Origin: Planctomycetota bacterium
GTDB taxonomy: Bacteria > Planctomycetota > UBA1135 > GCA-002686595
Assembly (NCBI GenBank): GCA_016709875.1
Contig: JADJLZ010000005.1
Location: 248,001-312,000, forward strand
Direction: 5' to 3'
DNA length: 64,000 nt
Under the pieces are notes generated by a model, which had not been told where the DNA came from, ran no database searches, and worked only from the letters and a program-made list of their open reading frames with translations. Both the position numbers and the translations under genes were made by a program. This document shows, piece by piece, positions 24,768 through 33,235 of this stretch; position 1 is the stretch's first letter; every line of letters starts with the position of its first letter.

Positions 24768-25091
24768 CGCCGCCTTCTGGAACCCCCAAGGAGCCGCTGC
24801 GTCGCGCCGTCGCGCTGCGTTACGAGCGCGCGCGAGGACGCTCCGCGCGTCGTCGCGCAGGGCCAGGGCTGCATCGCCGAAGCGATCCTGGCCTTCGCCT
24901 CGGCGCACGGCATCCCGGTGCACCAGGACAGGGACATGGTCGAGCTGCTCTCGGCTTGCGAACTGGGCGAGGAGATCTCTCCGGAACTCTACGAGGTCGT
25001 CGCACGCCTGCTCGCGTTCCTGTACCGCGCGAACGAACGCATCGCGCGCGAGGAGCAGGCCGCTGGCGCGCCGGAGGGCGAACGCGCATGA
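24764..25091 (+). pseudogene. FlhB C-domain-like export switch protein, frameshifted
   Basis: Reads as the cytoplasmic FlhB/YscU-type switch domain (YlqH/FhlB-like, ~109 aa) only if the frame changes once. The first frame from ATG 24764 gives PKEPLRRAVALRYERAR. From 24837 a second frame continues DAPRVVAQGQGCIAEAILAF, HGIPVHQDRDMVELLSACEL, GEEISPELYEVVARLLAFLY to TGA 25089-25091. The break coincides with a (CG)4 run at 24827-24834, and adding one CG unit restores the frame. No start codon exists in the second frame upstream, so it is a real disruption or a sequence error. The family binds the FliK C-domain, fitting its coupled neighbour. Without repair the first frame runs on to 25144 with no family match. 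Confidence 0.72.
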
Positions 25092-25100
25092 TCTTGCGCG

Positions 25101-26024
25101 ATGCCGGCCAAAGAACTCCCGCTGCTCGCGCTCACGCTGGGTGATCCCGCGGGCATCGGTCCCGAGATCGCGCTGCGGGCCGCCGTCGATCCGCGCGTGC
25201 GCGCAGCCGCACGGCTCGTCTTGATCGGCCCGCGCGCACTGCGCGTGGACGGAATCGAGTGGGTCGATTCGGCCGCGCCCGAGCGCTGGGAGATGGGCCG
25301 CGTGCAGCGCGTCTGCGGAGAGGCCGCGCTCGCCGCGCTGCGCATCGGCCACGAACTCGCCTTCACGGGGCGTGTCGACGCGCTCGTCACCGCGCCCGTG
25401 AGCAAGGAGGCGCTGCATCTGGCGGGCGAGAAGGTCGAGGGCCAGACCGAACTGCTCGGTCGCTGGTGCGGCGTGACGCGCTTTGAGATGCTCGCCATCG
25501 CCGGCAAGCTGCGCGTGATGCTGCTCACGCGCCACATGCCGCTGCGGCGCGCGATCGAGTCGATCACGACCGCGCGCGTGCTCGAGCACCTGCGCCTCTT
25601 CGACGAGAGCCTGCGCAAGCTCGGTTTCGCGGCGCCGCGCATCGCGCTCGCCGGTCTCAACCCGCACGCGGGCGAGCACGGCGTGCTCGGCTCGGAGGAC
25701 GACGAACTGCTCGCGCCGGCCGTCGCCTCCGCGCGCGCAGAGGGGATCGACGCGAGCGGGCCGCACCCGCCCGACACGATCTTCCTGGCGGCTTCACGCG
25801 GCGCTCACGACGGCGTGCTCGCGCTGTACCACGACCAGGCCTTCATCCCGGTCAAGCTGCTCTCGGGTGACCACGGCGTCACGGTGATCGCGGGCCTGCC
25901 CTACCTGCGCGTCAGCCCCGTGCACGGCACGGCCTTCGACATCGCAGGTCAGGGCAAGGCCTCGCCCGAGAACCTTGTCGCGGCCTTGCTCCAGGCTGCG
26001 GATTGGGCCCAAGTCTCCCCCTGA
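25101..26024 (+). CDS. pdxA: 4-hydroxythreonine-4-phosphate dehydrogenase
   Basis: NAD-dependent, metal-dependent oxidation of 4-phosphohydroxy-threonine in the DXP-dependent pathway to pyridoxal phosphate. The 307 aa carry family motifs in order: LALTLGDPAGIGPEIALRA, VDALVTAPVSKEALHLAG, GQTELLGR, LLTRHMPLRRA, AGLNPHAGEHG and LALYHDQAFIPVKLL, including the His residues that ligate the divalent metal. The C-terminal SPVHGTAFDIAGQGKASPEN is also typical. It lies 9 bp after the disrupted FlhB-like gene with no obvious ribosome site, so it may depend on upstream translation. PdxA-like paralogues act in other pathways, but no such partner gene is nearby. Confidence 0.93.
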   Translation: MPAKELPLLALTLGDPAGIGPEIALRAAVDPRVRAAARLVLIGPRALRVDGIEWVDSAAPERWEMGRVQRVCGEAALAALRIGHELAFTGRVDALVTAPVSKEALHLAGEKVEGQTELLGRWCGVTRFEMLAIAGKLRVMLLTRHMPLRRAIESITTARVLEHLRLFDESLRKLGFAAPRIALAGLNPHAGEHGVLGSEDDELLAPAVASARAEGIDASGPHPPDTIFLAASRGAHDGVLALYHDQAFIPVKLLSGDHGVTVIAGLPYLRVSPVHGTAFDIAGQGKASPENLVAALLQAADWAQVSP

Positions 26025-26116
26025 CGGCAGATTCGCTGCTAGACTTGCATGGAACCTGCGGCCCGGGCCGCCCACCCAGTTAGCGACACCAGGATCTGCC
26101 CCCCAGACCGCTCGGT

Positions 26117-27772
26117 ATGACCGGCTCCAAGAAGAAGATCGTCCTCTACCAGCCCCAACAGGTGGACGAGAGCCTCGGCCTGCCCTCCAGCAAGGACCTG
26201 CTCCCGCTGGAGATGCTGACCATCGCCGCCGGCCCCCTGGCCGACGGGTACGAGATCGTGATCGTGGACGCCAGCATCCTCTCCCAGGAGGACGCCCACG
26301 CCCGAGTGCTCGAGGCCTGCGAGGGCGCACTGCTCTACGCGACCACCGGCATCCTCGGCTACATGGTCTTCGACGGGCTGATGTGTTCGCGCAAGGTGCG
26401 CGCGCGCTTCCCCAAGCTCCCGATCTTCGTCGGCGGCTGGTTCGCGAGTGTGCGTCCGGACTTGAAGCTGATGCAGGGTCCGTACGACGCAGTCGTGCTC
26501 GGCCAAGGTGAGCACACCTTCCGCGACCTCGTGCAGGCAGTCGCCGCGGGCACGCCGCTCGAGCAGGTCGCGGGACTCGCGCTGCTTCGCGACGGCCAGA
26601 TCATCAAGACCGAGAAGCGCGCGATCGCGGGCTGGGACAAGATCCCGAACGTGCCCTGGCACCTGCTCGACATCGAGCCCTACCGCGTGCACCAGATGCG
26701 CGAGCAGAGCCACCGCGACGTCTTGCGCATGCCGACGCCCGCGGCGATCGGCGACCGCAAGCCGTACTTCGGCATCACCTACTTCTCGAGCTACGGCTGC
26801 CCCGAGCCGTGCACCTTCTGCTGCTCGCCCTTCGTCACCGACCGGCGCTGGAAGGCGATGCCCGCCGAGCGGATGCTCGACGACCTCGCCGAGTTGAAGC
26901 AGCGCTGGAACTTCGACGTGGTGCGCTTCCACGACGCCAACTTCGGCGTGATGGAGAAGCGCACGCGCGACTTCGCCAAGGGCATGCTCGACCGCGGGCT
27001 CAAGTTCTGGTGGAACGCGTTCATCGAGACGCACTCCATCCTGCACTACAAGCCCGACACGCTCGACATGATGATCGCCTCGGGCATGTACGTGGCCGAG
27101 ATCGGCGCCGAGGCAGGCACCAACGAGATGATGGCCAAGATCGGCAAGCCGATCCACGACGACGACAACGTGCTCGGCGCGATCGAACTCGACAAGCGCG
27201 GCATCTGCGCCAACCTGACCTACATCATCGGCTACCCCGGCGAGTCGCGCGATTCGATGCTGGCGACGATCGACCAGTGCCGGCGCGTGCACGTCGCCTG
27301 CCCGCGCTCGCGCGCGACGGTGTGGCCCTTCCGCCCGATCCCCGGCACGGCGATGTGGGACCAGTCGATCGAGCAGGGCTTCGTGCCGCCCACGAAGCTC
27401 GAGGACTTCGGCAAGCTCGGCCAGTACCACCTCGAAGAGACCTGGCCCGGCCGCATCCCCCAGGACGTGATGCAGGCGCGCAAGATGTACCACCACTTCG
27501 CGACGCTCAACTACGGCCTGGCGCGCGGGCACAAGGGTTGGTGGGAAAAGCGCGCGAAGAGGCGCCTCGAGAAGGGCGAGCTGCTCGGCGGCTTCCCCTC
27601 GGCGCGTGTCGAGGCCAAAGCCTTCGACGTCTACAACCGCATGACGAAGAAGCTCTTCGGCACGAAGGAGCTCTCGCGCTCGTGGGTCGATCCGGGACAC
27701 CAGACCGGCACCGCGGCGACCGAGGCCAGCAAGAGCTCGGATGCGATGACCGGGACGACGTCGGGGCACTGA
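26117..27772 (+). CDS. B12-binding radical SAM protein
   Basis: Protein of 551 aa. Residues ~1-150 are a cobalamin-binding Rossmann-like domain (LPLEMLTIAAGPLADGYEIV; FPKLPIFVGGWFASVRPDL). The radical SAM core has the cluster-binding C228-x3-C232-x2-C235 (CPEPCTFC), followed by a TIM-barrel segment with VRFHDANFG and VAEIGAEAGTNEMM. The C-terminus (~450-551) is charged and unassigned. This architecture covers methylases and ring-forming enzymes such as BchE and HpnJ/HpnP, and the substrate cannot be named from sequence. It stands alone: the next gene converges on it 7 bp away. Confidence 0.88.
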   Translation: MTGSKKKIVLYQPQQVDESLGLPSSKDLLPLEMLTIAAGPLADGYEIVIVDASILSQEDAHARVLEACEGALLYATTGILGYMVFDGLMCSRKVRARFPKLPIFVGGWFASVRPDLKLMQGPYDAVVLGQGEHTFRDLVQAVAAGTPLEQVAGLALLRDGQIIKTEKRAIAGWDKIPNVPWHLLDIEPYRVHQMREQSHRDVLRMPTPAAIGDRKPYFGITYFSSYGCPEPCTFCCSPFVTDRRWKAMPAERMLDDLAELKQRWNFDVVRFHDANFGVMEKRTRDFAKGMLDRGLKFWWNAFIETHSILHYKPDTLDMMIASGMYVAEIGAEAGTNEMMAKIGKPIHDDDNVLGAIELDKRGICANLTYIIGYPGESRDSMLATIDQCRRVHVACPRSRATVWPFRPIPGTAMWDQSIEQGFVPPTKLEDFGKLGQYHLEETWPGRIPQDVMQARKMYHHFATLNYGLARGHKGWWEKRAKRRLEKGELLGGFPSARVEAKAFDVYNRMTKKLFGTKELSRSWVDPGHQTGTAATEASKSSDAMTGTTSGH

Positions 27773-27779
27773 GGGCGAG

Positions 27780-29396
27780 TCAGCGCTGGAGTTCGGCCGC
27801 GCGCTCGCGGTGCTTGCGCGCTTGGTCGAGCCGGCCGAGGGCTTCGCAGCACTGCGCCAGGCTCAGGTGCGTGCTCGCGCGTTCGCGCCCGGTGAGCTGC
27901 AGCGACTCGAGCACCTTCAGGGCCTCTTCGTGCTTGCCTTGCGCGACCAGCAGCGCGCCGAGGATGTCGCCGGCGGAGTAGTTGCGCGGGTTCTGCGCGA
28001 GCAGCGCGCGCAGGCCTGCGATCGCCTCGTCGTGCTTGCCCGCGACCTCGGCCTCGAGCGCCGCGTAGTAGGCCGCGAGCTCCGGTTTGCGCTCGCTGGG
28101 CGCGGGCAAGCCCGTCGATACCAGCGGCGCGGGGATCGCGAGTGTCGCCTCGCCCGCGCCGGCGTAGCCCAGTTGCTCGACGCGCGCGCGCTGCGCGGCG
28201 TCGGCCTGTTCGACGTGCTCGCGCACGAGTGGCTTGCCCGCGACCAGCGCGGCGACGCGCGCGCGCCACGCGGCGCAGTCCGCAGGTCGCGAGCCGGCGA
28301 GGTTCGTCTTCTCCGCGCGGTCGCCCGCGAGATCGTAGAGCTCCTCGGTCCCGCTCCAGATGTACTTCTCGTCGCCGCGTGCTGCGCCGCAGATCGGGCT
28401 CCAGGCGTAGTTGAGCCAGCCGCAGTAGGACTCGAAGTACACGCTGCGATCCGCGGGCGCCTCGGCGCCGAAGAGGTCGCGCCCGTCGAGACCGGTGAGT
28501 GGGGAGGCTCCCGCGGCCGCGAGCAGCGTCGGCATCAGGTCCACGAGGCTGACGGTCGCGCCGCTGCGCTCGCCCGCGCGCTTGCCTCCCGGAAGGCGCA
28601 CGAGCAGCGGCACGTGGATCGTCGCCTCGTAGCAGAAAATCGAGTGCGTCGGTTCGCCGTGCTGGCCGAGCGATTCGCCGTGGTCCGCGGTCACGATCAC
28701 GAGCGTGTTCTCGAGCGCGCCTGACGCGCGCAGCGCGTCGAGGATGCGCCCGACCTCGTGGTCGGCCGCCGCGACCTCACCCAAGTAGGCGTCGCCGTGC
28801 GCCTGCGCGAGGAACTCCGGCGGCGGCGCGTAGGGCGCGTGCGGCTCGAACAGGTGCACCCAGGCGAAGAAGGGCTCGTCCTTGCGGCGCTGCGCGAGCC
28901 AGTCGAGCGCGTGCTGCGTCGTCTCGCGGCCGTCGCGCTCTTCGAGATGCACTCCGCCCGCGACAGCTTGCGGCGGATCATCGAAGCGCTCGAAGCCCTG
29001 CGCGATGCCCCAGGAATGGTCGAGCACCGCCGCGCTCACGAAGGCCGCAGTCTGGTAGCCCGCGTCCGCGAGCTCTTCGGCCGCGGTGCGCGCCGAGGCG
29101 GGCAGCGGCGCGAGACCGTTGTCGCGCACGAGGTGCCGCGGCGGATAGAGCCCGGTCATGATCGAGGAGTGCGCCGGCAGCGTCAGCGGCGCGACGCTGC
29201 GCGCGCGGTCGAAGACCAGGCTCTCGCGCGCGAGCTCGTCGAGCCGCGGCGTGACCCCGGGCCGCTTGGTGTAGCAGCCGAGCGCCTCGACGCGCGTGGT
29301 GTCGAGCGTCACGAGCAGCAGGTTCGGCCGCGGCGGCGCTTTCGAGCAGGAGGGCGCGCACGCGAGCGCGATCAGGAGCAAGGCCGCGCGACGCAT
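27780..29396 (-). CDS. sulfatase-family lipoprotein with C-terminal TPRs
   Basis: Exported protein of 538 aa with a lipoprotein-like N-terminus (ALLLIALACAPSC). The alkaline-phosphatase fold is clear: PNLLLVTLDTTRVEALGCY, APLTLPAHSSIMTGLYPP, VIVTADHGESLGQHGE. The position that is a formylglycine Cys or Ser in true sulfatases (C/S-x-P-x-R) reads T-L-P-A-H, so a Thr nucleophile as in phosphotransferases or phosphodiesterases is more likely than sulfate ester hydrolysis. The last ~110 residues are TPR repeats (YYAALEAEVAGKHDEAIAGL, GALLVAQGKHEEALKVLESL). Its ATG overlaps the stop of the GT-C gene (ATGA), suggesting both act on the same envelope glycan; this is inference. Confidence 0.86.
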   Translation of the reverse strand: MRRAALLLIALACAPSCSKAPPRPNLLLVTLDTTRVEALGCYTKRPGVTPRLDELARESLVFDRARSVAPLTLPAHSSIMTGLYPPRHLVRDNGLAPLPASARTAAEELADAGYQTAAFVSAAVLDHSWGIAQGFERFDDPPQAVAGGVHLEERDGRETTQHALDWLAQRRKDEPFFAWVHLFEPHAPYAPPPEFLAQAHGDAYLGEVAAADHEVGRILDALRASGALENTLVIVTADHGESLGQHGEPTHSIFCYEATIHVPLLVRLPGGKRAGERSGATVSLVDLMPTLLAAAGASPLTGLDGRDLFGAEAPADRSVYFESYCGWLNYAWSPICGAARGDEKYIWSGTEELYDLAGDRAEKTNLAGSRPADCAAWRARVAALVAGKPLVREHVEQADAAQRARVEQLGYAGAGEATLAIPAPLVSTGLPAPSERKPELAAYYAALEAEVAGKHDEAIAGLRALLAQNPRNYSAGDILGALLVAQGKHEEALKVLESLQLTGRERASTHLSLAQCCEALGRLDQARKHRERAAELQR

Positions 29397-31249
29397 CAGC
29401 GTGCCTCCGGCAGCAGCTCGAAGAGCCGGTAGAAGTCCGAGGGCCGCCCGTTCGACTGGCGCAGCGCGGGCGAGCTGCGCCAGAGCAGCTTGTAGCCGGG
29501 GATCGATTCGAGCGCCGCCGCGTCGGTGCTGCACAAGCGTGCGGCGGGGGAGTCGGGCGGCGGCTCGCGACCCTCGGGGATGCCCGCGGCGTAGGCGCAG
29601 CCCAGTCCGAGCTGCACGCGATCGACCAGCAGATAGCGGCAGCGGTACTCCTCGCGCAGCACGCGCGAGAGCTCTTGCGGCGTGCCGTGGAAGAACATCT
29701 CGAGGAAGCGTTCGATGCGCTCGCGGCTCTGCTTGGGCTCCCACTTGGGCTGGTACAGGATCGGTCGGCGCGTCTGGAGCAGCAACGCGGGGCCATTGAT
29801 GAAGTCGGTTGCGACTGCCTCGCCCTCGGGCACGAGCGCGGGCAGCGCGCGCACGAGCCCCGCGAGCTCCTGCTGGCGCACGAGCGGCTGGTACCAGGGG
29901 ATCACGTAGCCCGAGAGGTAGATCGAGAATCCCAACGCCTGCGCGAGCAGCGCTCCGCCGATCCAGCTCGCGCGCCAGCGCACGCAGGCGGCCGCGCACA
30001 GCGGCGCGGCGAGCAGCGCGGGCAGCACGAGCGTGCGCTCGACGAGCCAAGCCAGGGGCAGGCTCCCGAGCGCGAGCCAGCACAGGGCGCCGATGCGCTC
30101 GTCTGCCTCGTGGCGCCACAAGCGCGAGAGCGCCCACGCGAAGCCGGCGCAGCCCAGGCCGAGCACCCACAGCGCATGCGAGGGCGCGAGCGTCGCGAAC
30201 GGACCCTGCCACATCAGGCGCACCTCGGCGGGCAGCGCGGCCGGATCGTCGGGCAATACGCCGAAGTTCGCGAGCTTCTCGCCCAGCAGGCCGAACACGT
30301 GGCTGTAGTCGCCGCTCCCGAGGAACGACGCGCCGAGCAGGCATGCGGCCACGGTGCCGACGAGGCCGACGCGGCGCACTGGGCGGCTCGCCCCACGCCG
30401 CTCGAGCACGCCCGCGACCGCGAGGCCGAACGCGAGCGCCATCGGCAGCGAGAGCACGAAGCGCGTGTGGCGCAGCACGGGGATCGCGAGGCCGCCGACC
30501 GCGACCAGAGCGAGCGCGCACCACGCGGGAGCATGCGCGAAGGCGTTGCGCCCGCGCGTCCAGAACACAGCACACAGGGCGAGCGCCTCGAGCGCGAGGA
30601 AGAAACTCGCCGCGTGCCAGCTTCCGAGCGAGGCGAGCAGCGGCAGCGCCGCGACGAGCGCGCTCGTCCGGCTCCCGACGCGGCACGCGCGCGCGGCCAG
30701 CCCCAGGTGCAGCACGAAGAGCGGCATGCTCCAGTCCTCGCCGACGAAGAGGAAACCGAGCGTGCGGTAGTTCGCGGGCAGCAGCGCTGCGAAGAGCGCC
30801 GCCGCGAGGCCGAGCGAGCGTCGGCCGGTGAGTTCGCGCGCGAGCAGGTACACGCCGATCACGAGCAGGCTCGCCGCGAGTGAGCTCGCGTACAAGCAGG
30901 CGCGGTACAGCGGGAGCCCCCTCGCGCAGAGCTTCCACAGGCCCGCGACCACGAATTCGGGGCCGACGGGGAAGAGCGCCGGCACGTCGAGCGCGAGCGG
31001 GTGCTCGATGCGCGGCTCGGCGCCGAAGTCCGGCGGGATGCCTCCGCATTCCGCGATGCGCTGCGTGAAGTACGCGAGCAGGGCCGGGTCGCTGCGCAGC
31101 AGGCCTTCGGGCGGCGAGCTGGAGAAGCCCGGGTCATCGAGCGTCGTGCGCACGCGCAGAAGCCCCCCCACGAGCACGAGCAGCGCGAGCGCCAGGGCCA
31201 CCAGGCCAGGGCCGGGCTCGCGGGTGGTTCGGGCTTGCGACGGCTGCAC
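29396..31249 (-). CDS. GT-C superfamily multi-pass membrane protein (STT3/PMT-like)
   Basis: Integral membrane protein of 617 aa with about 11-13 hydrophobic helices in the first ~450 residues and a soluble C-terminal domain (~470-617). The first external loop holds TTLDDPGFSSSPPEGLL and PPDFGAEPRIEHPLA, and a later loop holds FLFVGEDWSMPLFVLHL; such acidic residues in loops fit a GT-C lipid-phosphate-sugar transferase or oligosaccharyltransferase-like fold. The WWDYG signature of true STT3/PglB is absent, so the activity is unproven. The start is GTG 31249. It is coupled to the sulfatase-like gene by a 4-bp overlap and is divergent from the PPIase gene. Confidence 0.68.
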   Translation of the reverse strand: MQPSQARTTREPGPGLVALALALLVLVGGLLRVRTTLDDPGFSSSPPEGLLRSDPALLAYFTQRIAECGGIPPDFGAEPRIEHPLALDVPALFPVGPEFVVAGLWKLCARGLPLYRACLYASSLAASLLVIGVYLLARELTGRRSLGLAAALFAALLPANYRTLGFLFVGEDWSMPLFVLHLGLAARACRVGSRTSALVAALPLLASLGSWHAASFFLALEALALCAVFWTRGRNAFAHAPAWCALALVAVGGLAIPVLRHTRFVLSLPMALAFGLAVAGVLERRGASRPVRRVGLVGTVAACLLGASFLGSGDYSHVFGLLGEKLANFGVLPDDPAALPAEVRLMWQGPFATLAPSHALWVLGLGCAGFAWALSRLWRHEADERIGALCWLALGSLPLAWLVERTLVLPALLAAPLCAAACVRWRASWIGGALLAQALGFSIYLSGYVIPWYQPLVRQQELAGLVRALPALVPEGEAVATDFINGPALLLQTRRPILYQPKWEPKQSRERIERFLEMFFHGTPQELSRVLREEYRCRYLLVDRVQLGLGCAYAAGIPEGREPPPDSPAARLCSTDAAALESIPGYKLLWRSSPALRQSNGRPSDFYRLFELLPEAR

Positions 31250-31291
31250 GGGGCGAAATCCTAGCGCCTGCGCTTGTGATACTCTCCGTCC

Positions 31292-33235
31292 GTGAACCTG
31301 CTGCAGCCGCTGCTCCTCTCCTTGGCCCTCGGCGGAGCGCCCTCCGCGATCCAGATCTCAGCTCCCGCGGGCGCGGGGACGCTCGCCGCGCAGCCGGAGT
31401 TGCCCGGCGCCCTGCCGGACACCGATCCCGTGCTCGTGATCGACGGACAGACGATCACGTGGGGCGAATACAGCCGCTGGCTCGTGCGCACGATCGGCGA
31501 GCGGCAGGCGATCGAGTTCTCGCTCGACTACTACACCGTCGAGCGCGAGGCGGCGCGCCGCCAGGTCGATCTGGCTCCGGGTGCGGCCGAGTCGGCCGTC
31601 GAGCGCGACCTCCAACTGCGCATCGAGAAGGGTTTCCACGGCCGGATCGCGGACTGGCTCGACGAGTTGCGGCGCACCGATCGGACGGAGACGGGCGTGC
31701 GCGCCGAACGGGCGCTCGAGGCGCGGCGCGAGCTGCTCGGCGGTGCGATCGCGAACATCGACCGCGTCGTGCCCGAGCACAAGATCGTGCGCGAGTGGGA
31801 GCTGCGCTACGGCCACCACGGCCGGCGCTACGAGCTTCGGATGATGCAGTTCCGTCCAGAGACCGTCGCGCCGGAGAAGTTCTCGCGCGACGAGTGGCGT
31901 GCGCGCGAGGCCGCAGCGAAGGATGCGGCGCAGAAGCGCGCGCTGGCGGCGCGTGCGCGTGTGGTTGCGGGCGAGGATTTCGAAACGCTCGCCTCGCAGC
32001 TCTCCGAGGATCCCGACACGCGTCTGCACCGTGGCCAGCCCGCGAAGGGCTACCGCGATCCGGGCTGGCCCTGGAGCTTCCAGGACGAGCTCGAGAAGCT
32101 CGCCGCCGACGAGCTCTCGCAGCCGATCTACGCCAAGGGCGGCTGGTGGCTCGTCCGGCCGGTGAAGATCGACGTCACACCGCTCGCGGACGTGCACCAC
32201 GCGCTCGAACTCGAGCTGATCGCGCGCGGCCCCGAGCCCGACGAGGTCGGCGCCGTGCACCAGCGCCTCAAGGAAGGCGTCTCGTGGAAGGTCCTGCCCG
32301 CGATGTGGTCGGCGGGCGGCGACGGCGAACGGCCCGACATGCTCGAGCCTGTGCTCTCGATCGACGGCCAGCCGGTCGCGAAGGGCGTCTACGCGCGCTT
32401 CTTGTGCCGCATGCAGGGCGAGGCGATGGCCTCGAGTTTCGTCGAGTCCTTCCTGGTGCAGAAGCGCGCGCGCGAACTCGGCATCACGTCCACGCTCGAG
32501 GAGGCGCAGGAGCGCGCGCGTGCCTACATCGACGATCAGGTCAAGACCTCGGAAGGCGGAACGCGCGAGTCCTGGGAGGAGTACCTGAAGAACGGCACCC
32601 GCTCGCCGGAGCTGCTGCTGCATGAGTACACCTTCCGCTCGCTGACCGACGTGCTGGCCGAGAAACTGATCAAGGCACAGCGCAAACTCACGCCCGAGGA
32701 CCTGCGCCGCGAGTACCTCGACCAGTACGGTACCGAGGGGGAGCGGCTCGAACTGCGTCTGATCGCGCTGCCGATCGCGATTCCCGCGCCGGAGGACGGG
32801 CTCAGCCGCGAGGAGCTCGACCGGCGCGTCGACGAGGCCACGCAGAAGATCCAGGCGCACGCGCGCGAACTGCTCGATCGAGTGCGCGCCGGTGCCGAAT
32901 TCGCCGCTCTCGCGCGCGATGAGAGCAAGGATCTGCACAGCGCCAGCGCGGGCGGCCTGATGCAGGAGCGCTTCCGGCCCGACCGCTGGACACCGGAGAT
33001 CTACGCGGCGGTGCGCGCGGCGCGGGAGGGCGAGCTCGTCGGGCCGCTGTGTCAGAACTCGATCTGTTTCGTGTTCCAGGTCGTCGCCCGACACAAGGCG
33101 AGCTTCGAAGAGGTGCGCGCCCAACTCGAGCAGGACCTGCGCGAGCGGCGTCCGAGCACCCCCGAACTCGGCGCGTTCCGCAACTCGCTGCGGCGCGAGG
33201 CGGAGGTCGAGGTCCTTCCCGGCCTCTCGCGCTAG
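31292..33235 (+). CDS. SurA/PpiC-like peptidyl-prolyl isomerase with two parvulin units
   Basis: Exported chaperone/isomerase of 647 aa. The N-terminus is hydrophobic (LLQPLLLSLALGGAPSAIQ). Two similar halves each begin with a SurA-type N-domain (DPVLVIDGQTITWGEYSRWL and EPVLSIDGQPVAKGVYARFL) followed by a PpiC-like domain (ETLASQLSEDPDTRLHRGQP; EFAALARDESKDLHSASAGG, then GLMQERF). SurA-like proteins chaperone outer-membrane proteins in the periplasm. The internal duplication of the whole N-domain plus parvulin unit is unusual. The start is GTG 31292, only a few bases after a possible extended -10 TGTGATACT, so the leader would be very short. It overlaps the convergent ROK gene by 4 bp. Confidence 0.85.
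   Translation: MNLLQPLLLSLALGGAPSAIQISAPAGAGTLAAQPELPGALPDTDPVLVIDGQTITWGEYSRWLVRTIGERQAIEFSLDYYTVEREAARRQVDLAPGAAESAVERDLQLRIEKGFHGRIADWLDELRRTDRTETGVRAERALEARRELLGGAIANIDRVVPEHKIVREWELRYGHHGRRYELRMMQFRPETVAPEKFSRDEWRAREAAAKDAAQKRALAARARVVAGEDFETLASQLSEDPDTRLHRGQPAKGYRDPGWPWSFQDELEKLAADELSQPIYAKGGWWLVRPVKIDVTPLADVHHALELELIARGPEPDEVGAVHQRLKEGVSWKVLPAMWSAGGDGERPDMLEPVLSIDGQPVAKGVYARFLCRMQGEAMASSFVESFLVQKRARELGITSTLEEAQERARAYIDDQVKTSEGGTRESWEEYLKNGTRSPELLLHEYTFRSLTDVLAEKLIKAQRKLTPEDLRREYLDQYGTEGERLELRLIALPIAIPAPEDGLSREELDRRVDEATQKIQAHARELLDRVRAGAEFAALARDESKDLHSASAGGLMQERFRPDRWTPEIYAAVRAAREGELVGPLCQNSICFVFQVVARHKASFEEVRAQLEQDLRERRPSTPELGAFRNSLRREAEVEVLPGLSR

Noticed and set aside
29396..31049. 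Long N-terminal extension of the sulfatase-like gene reaching 31049
   Set aside because: The extension is the GT-C gene read in another frame; the lipoprotein signal at 29396 marks the true start.
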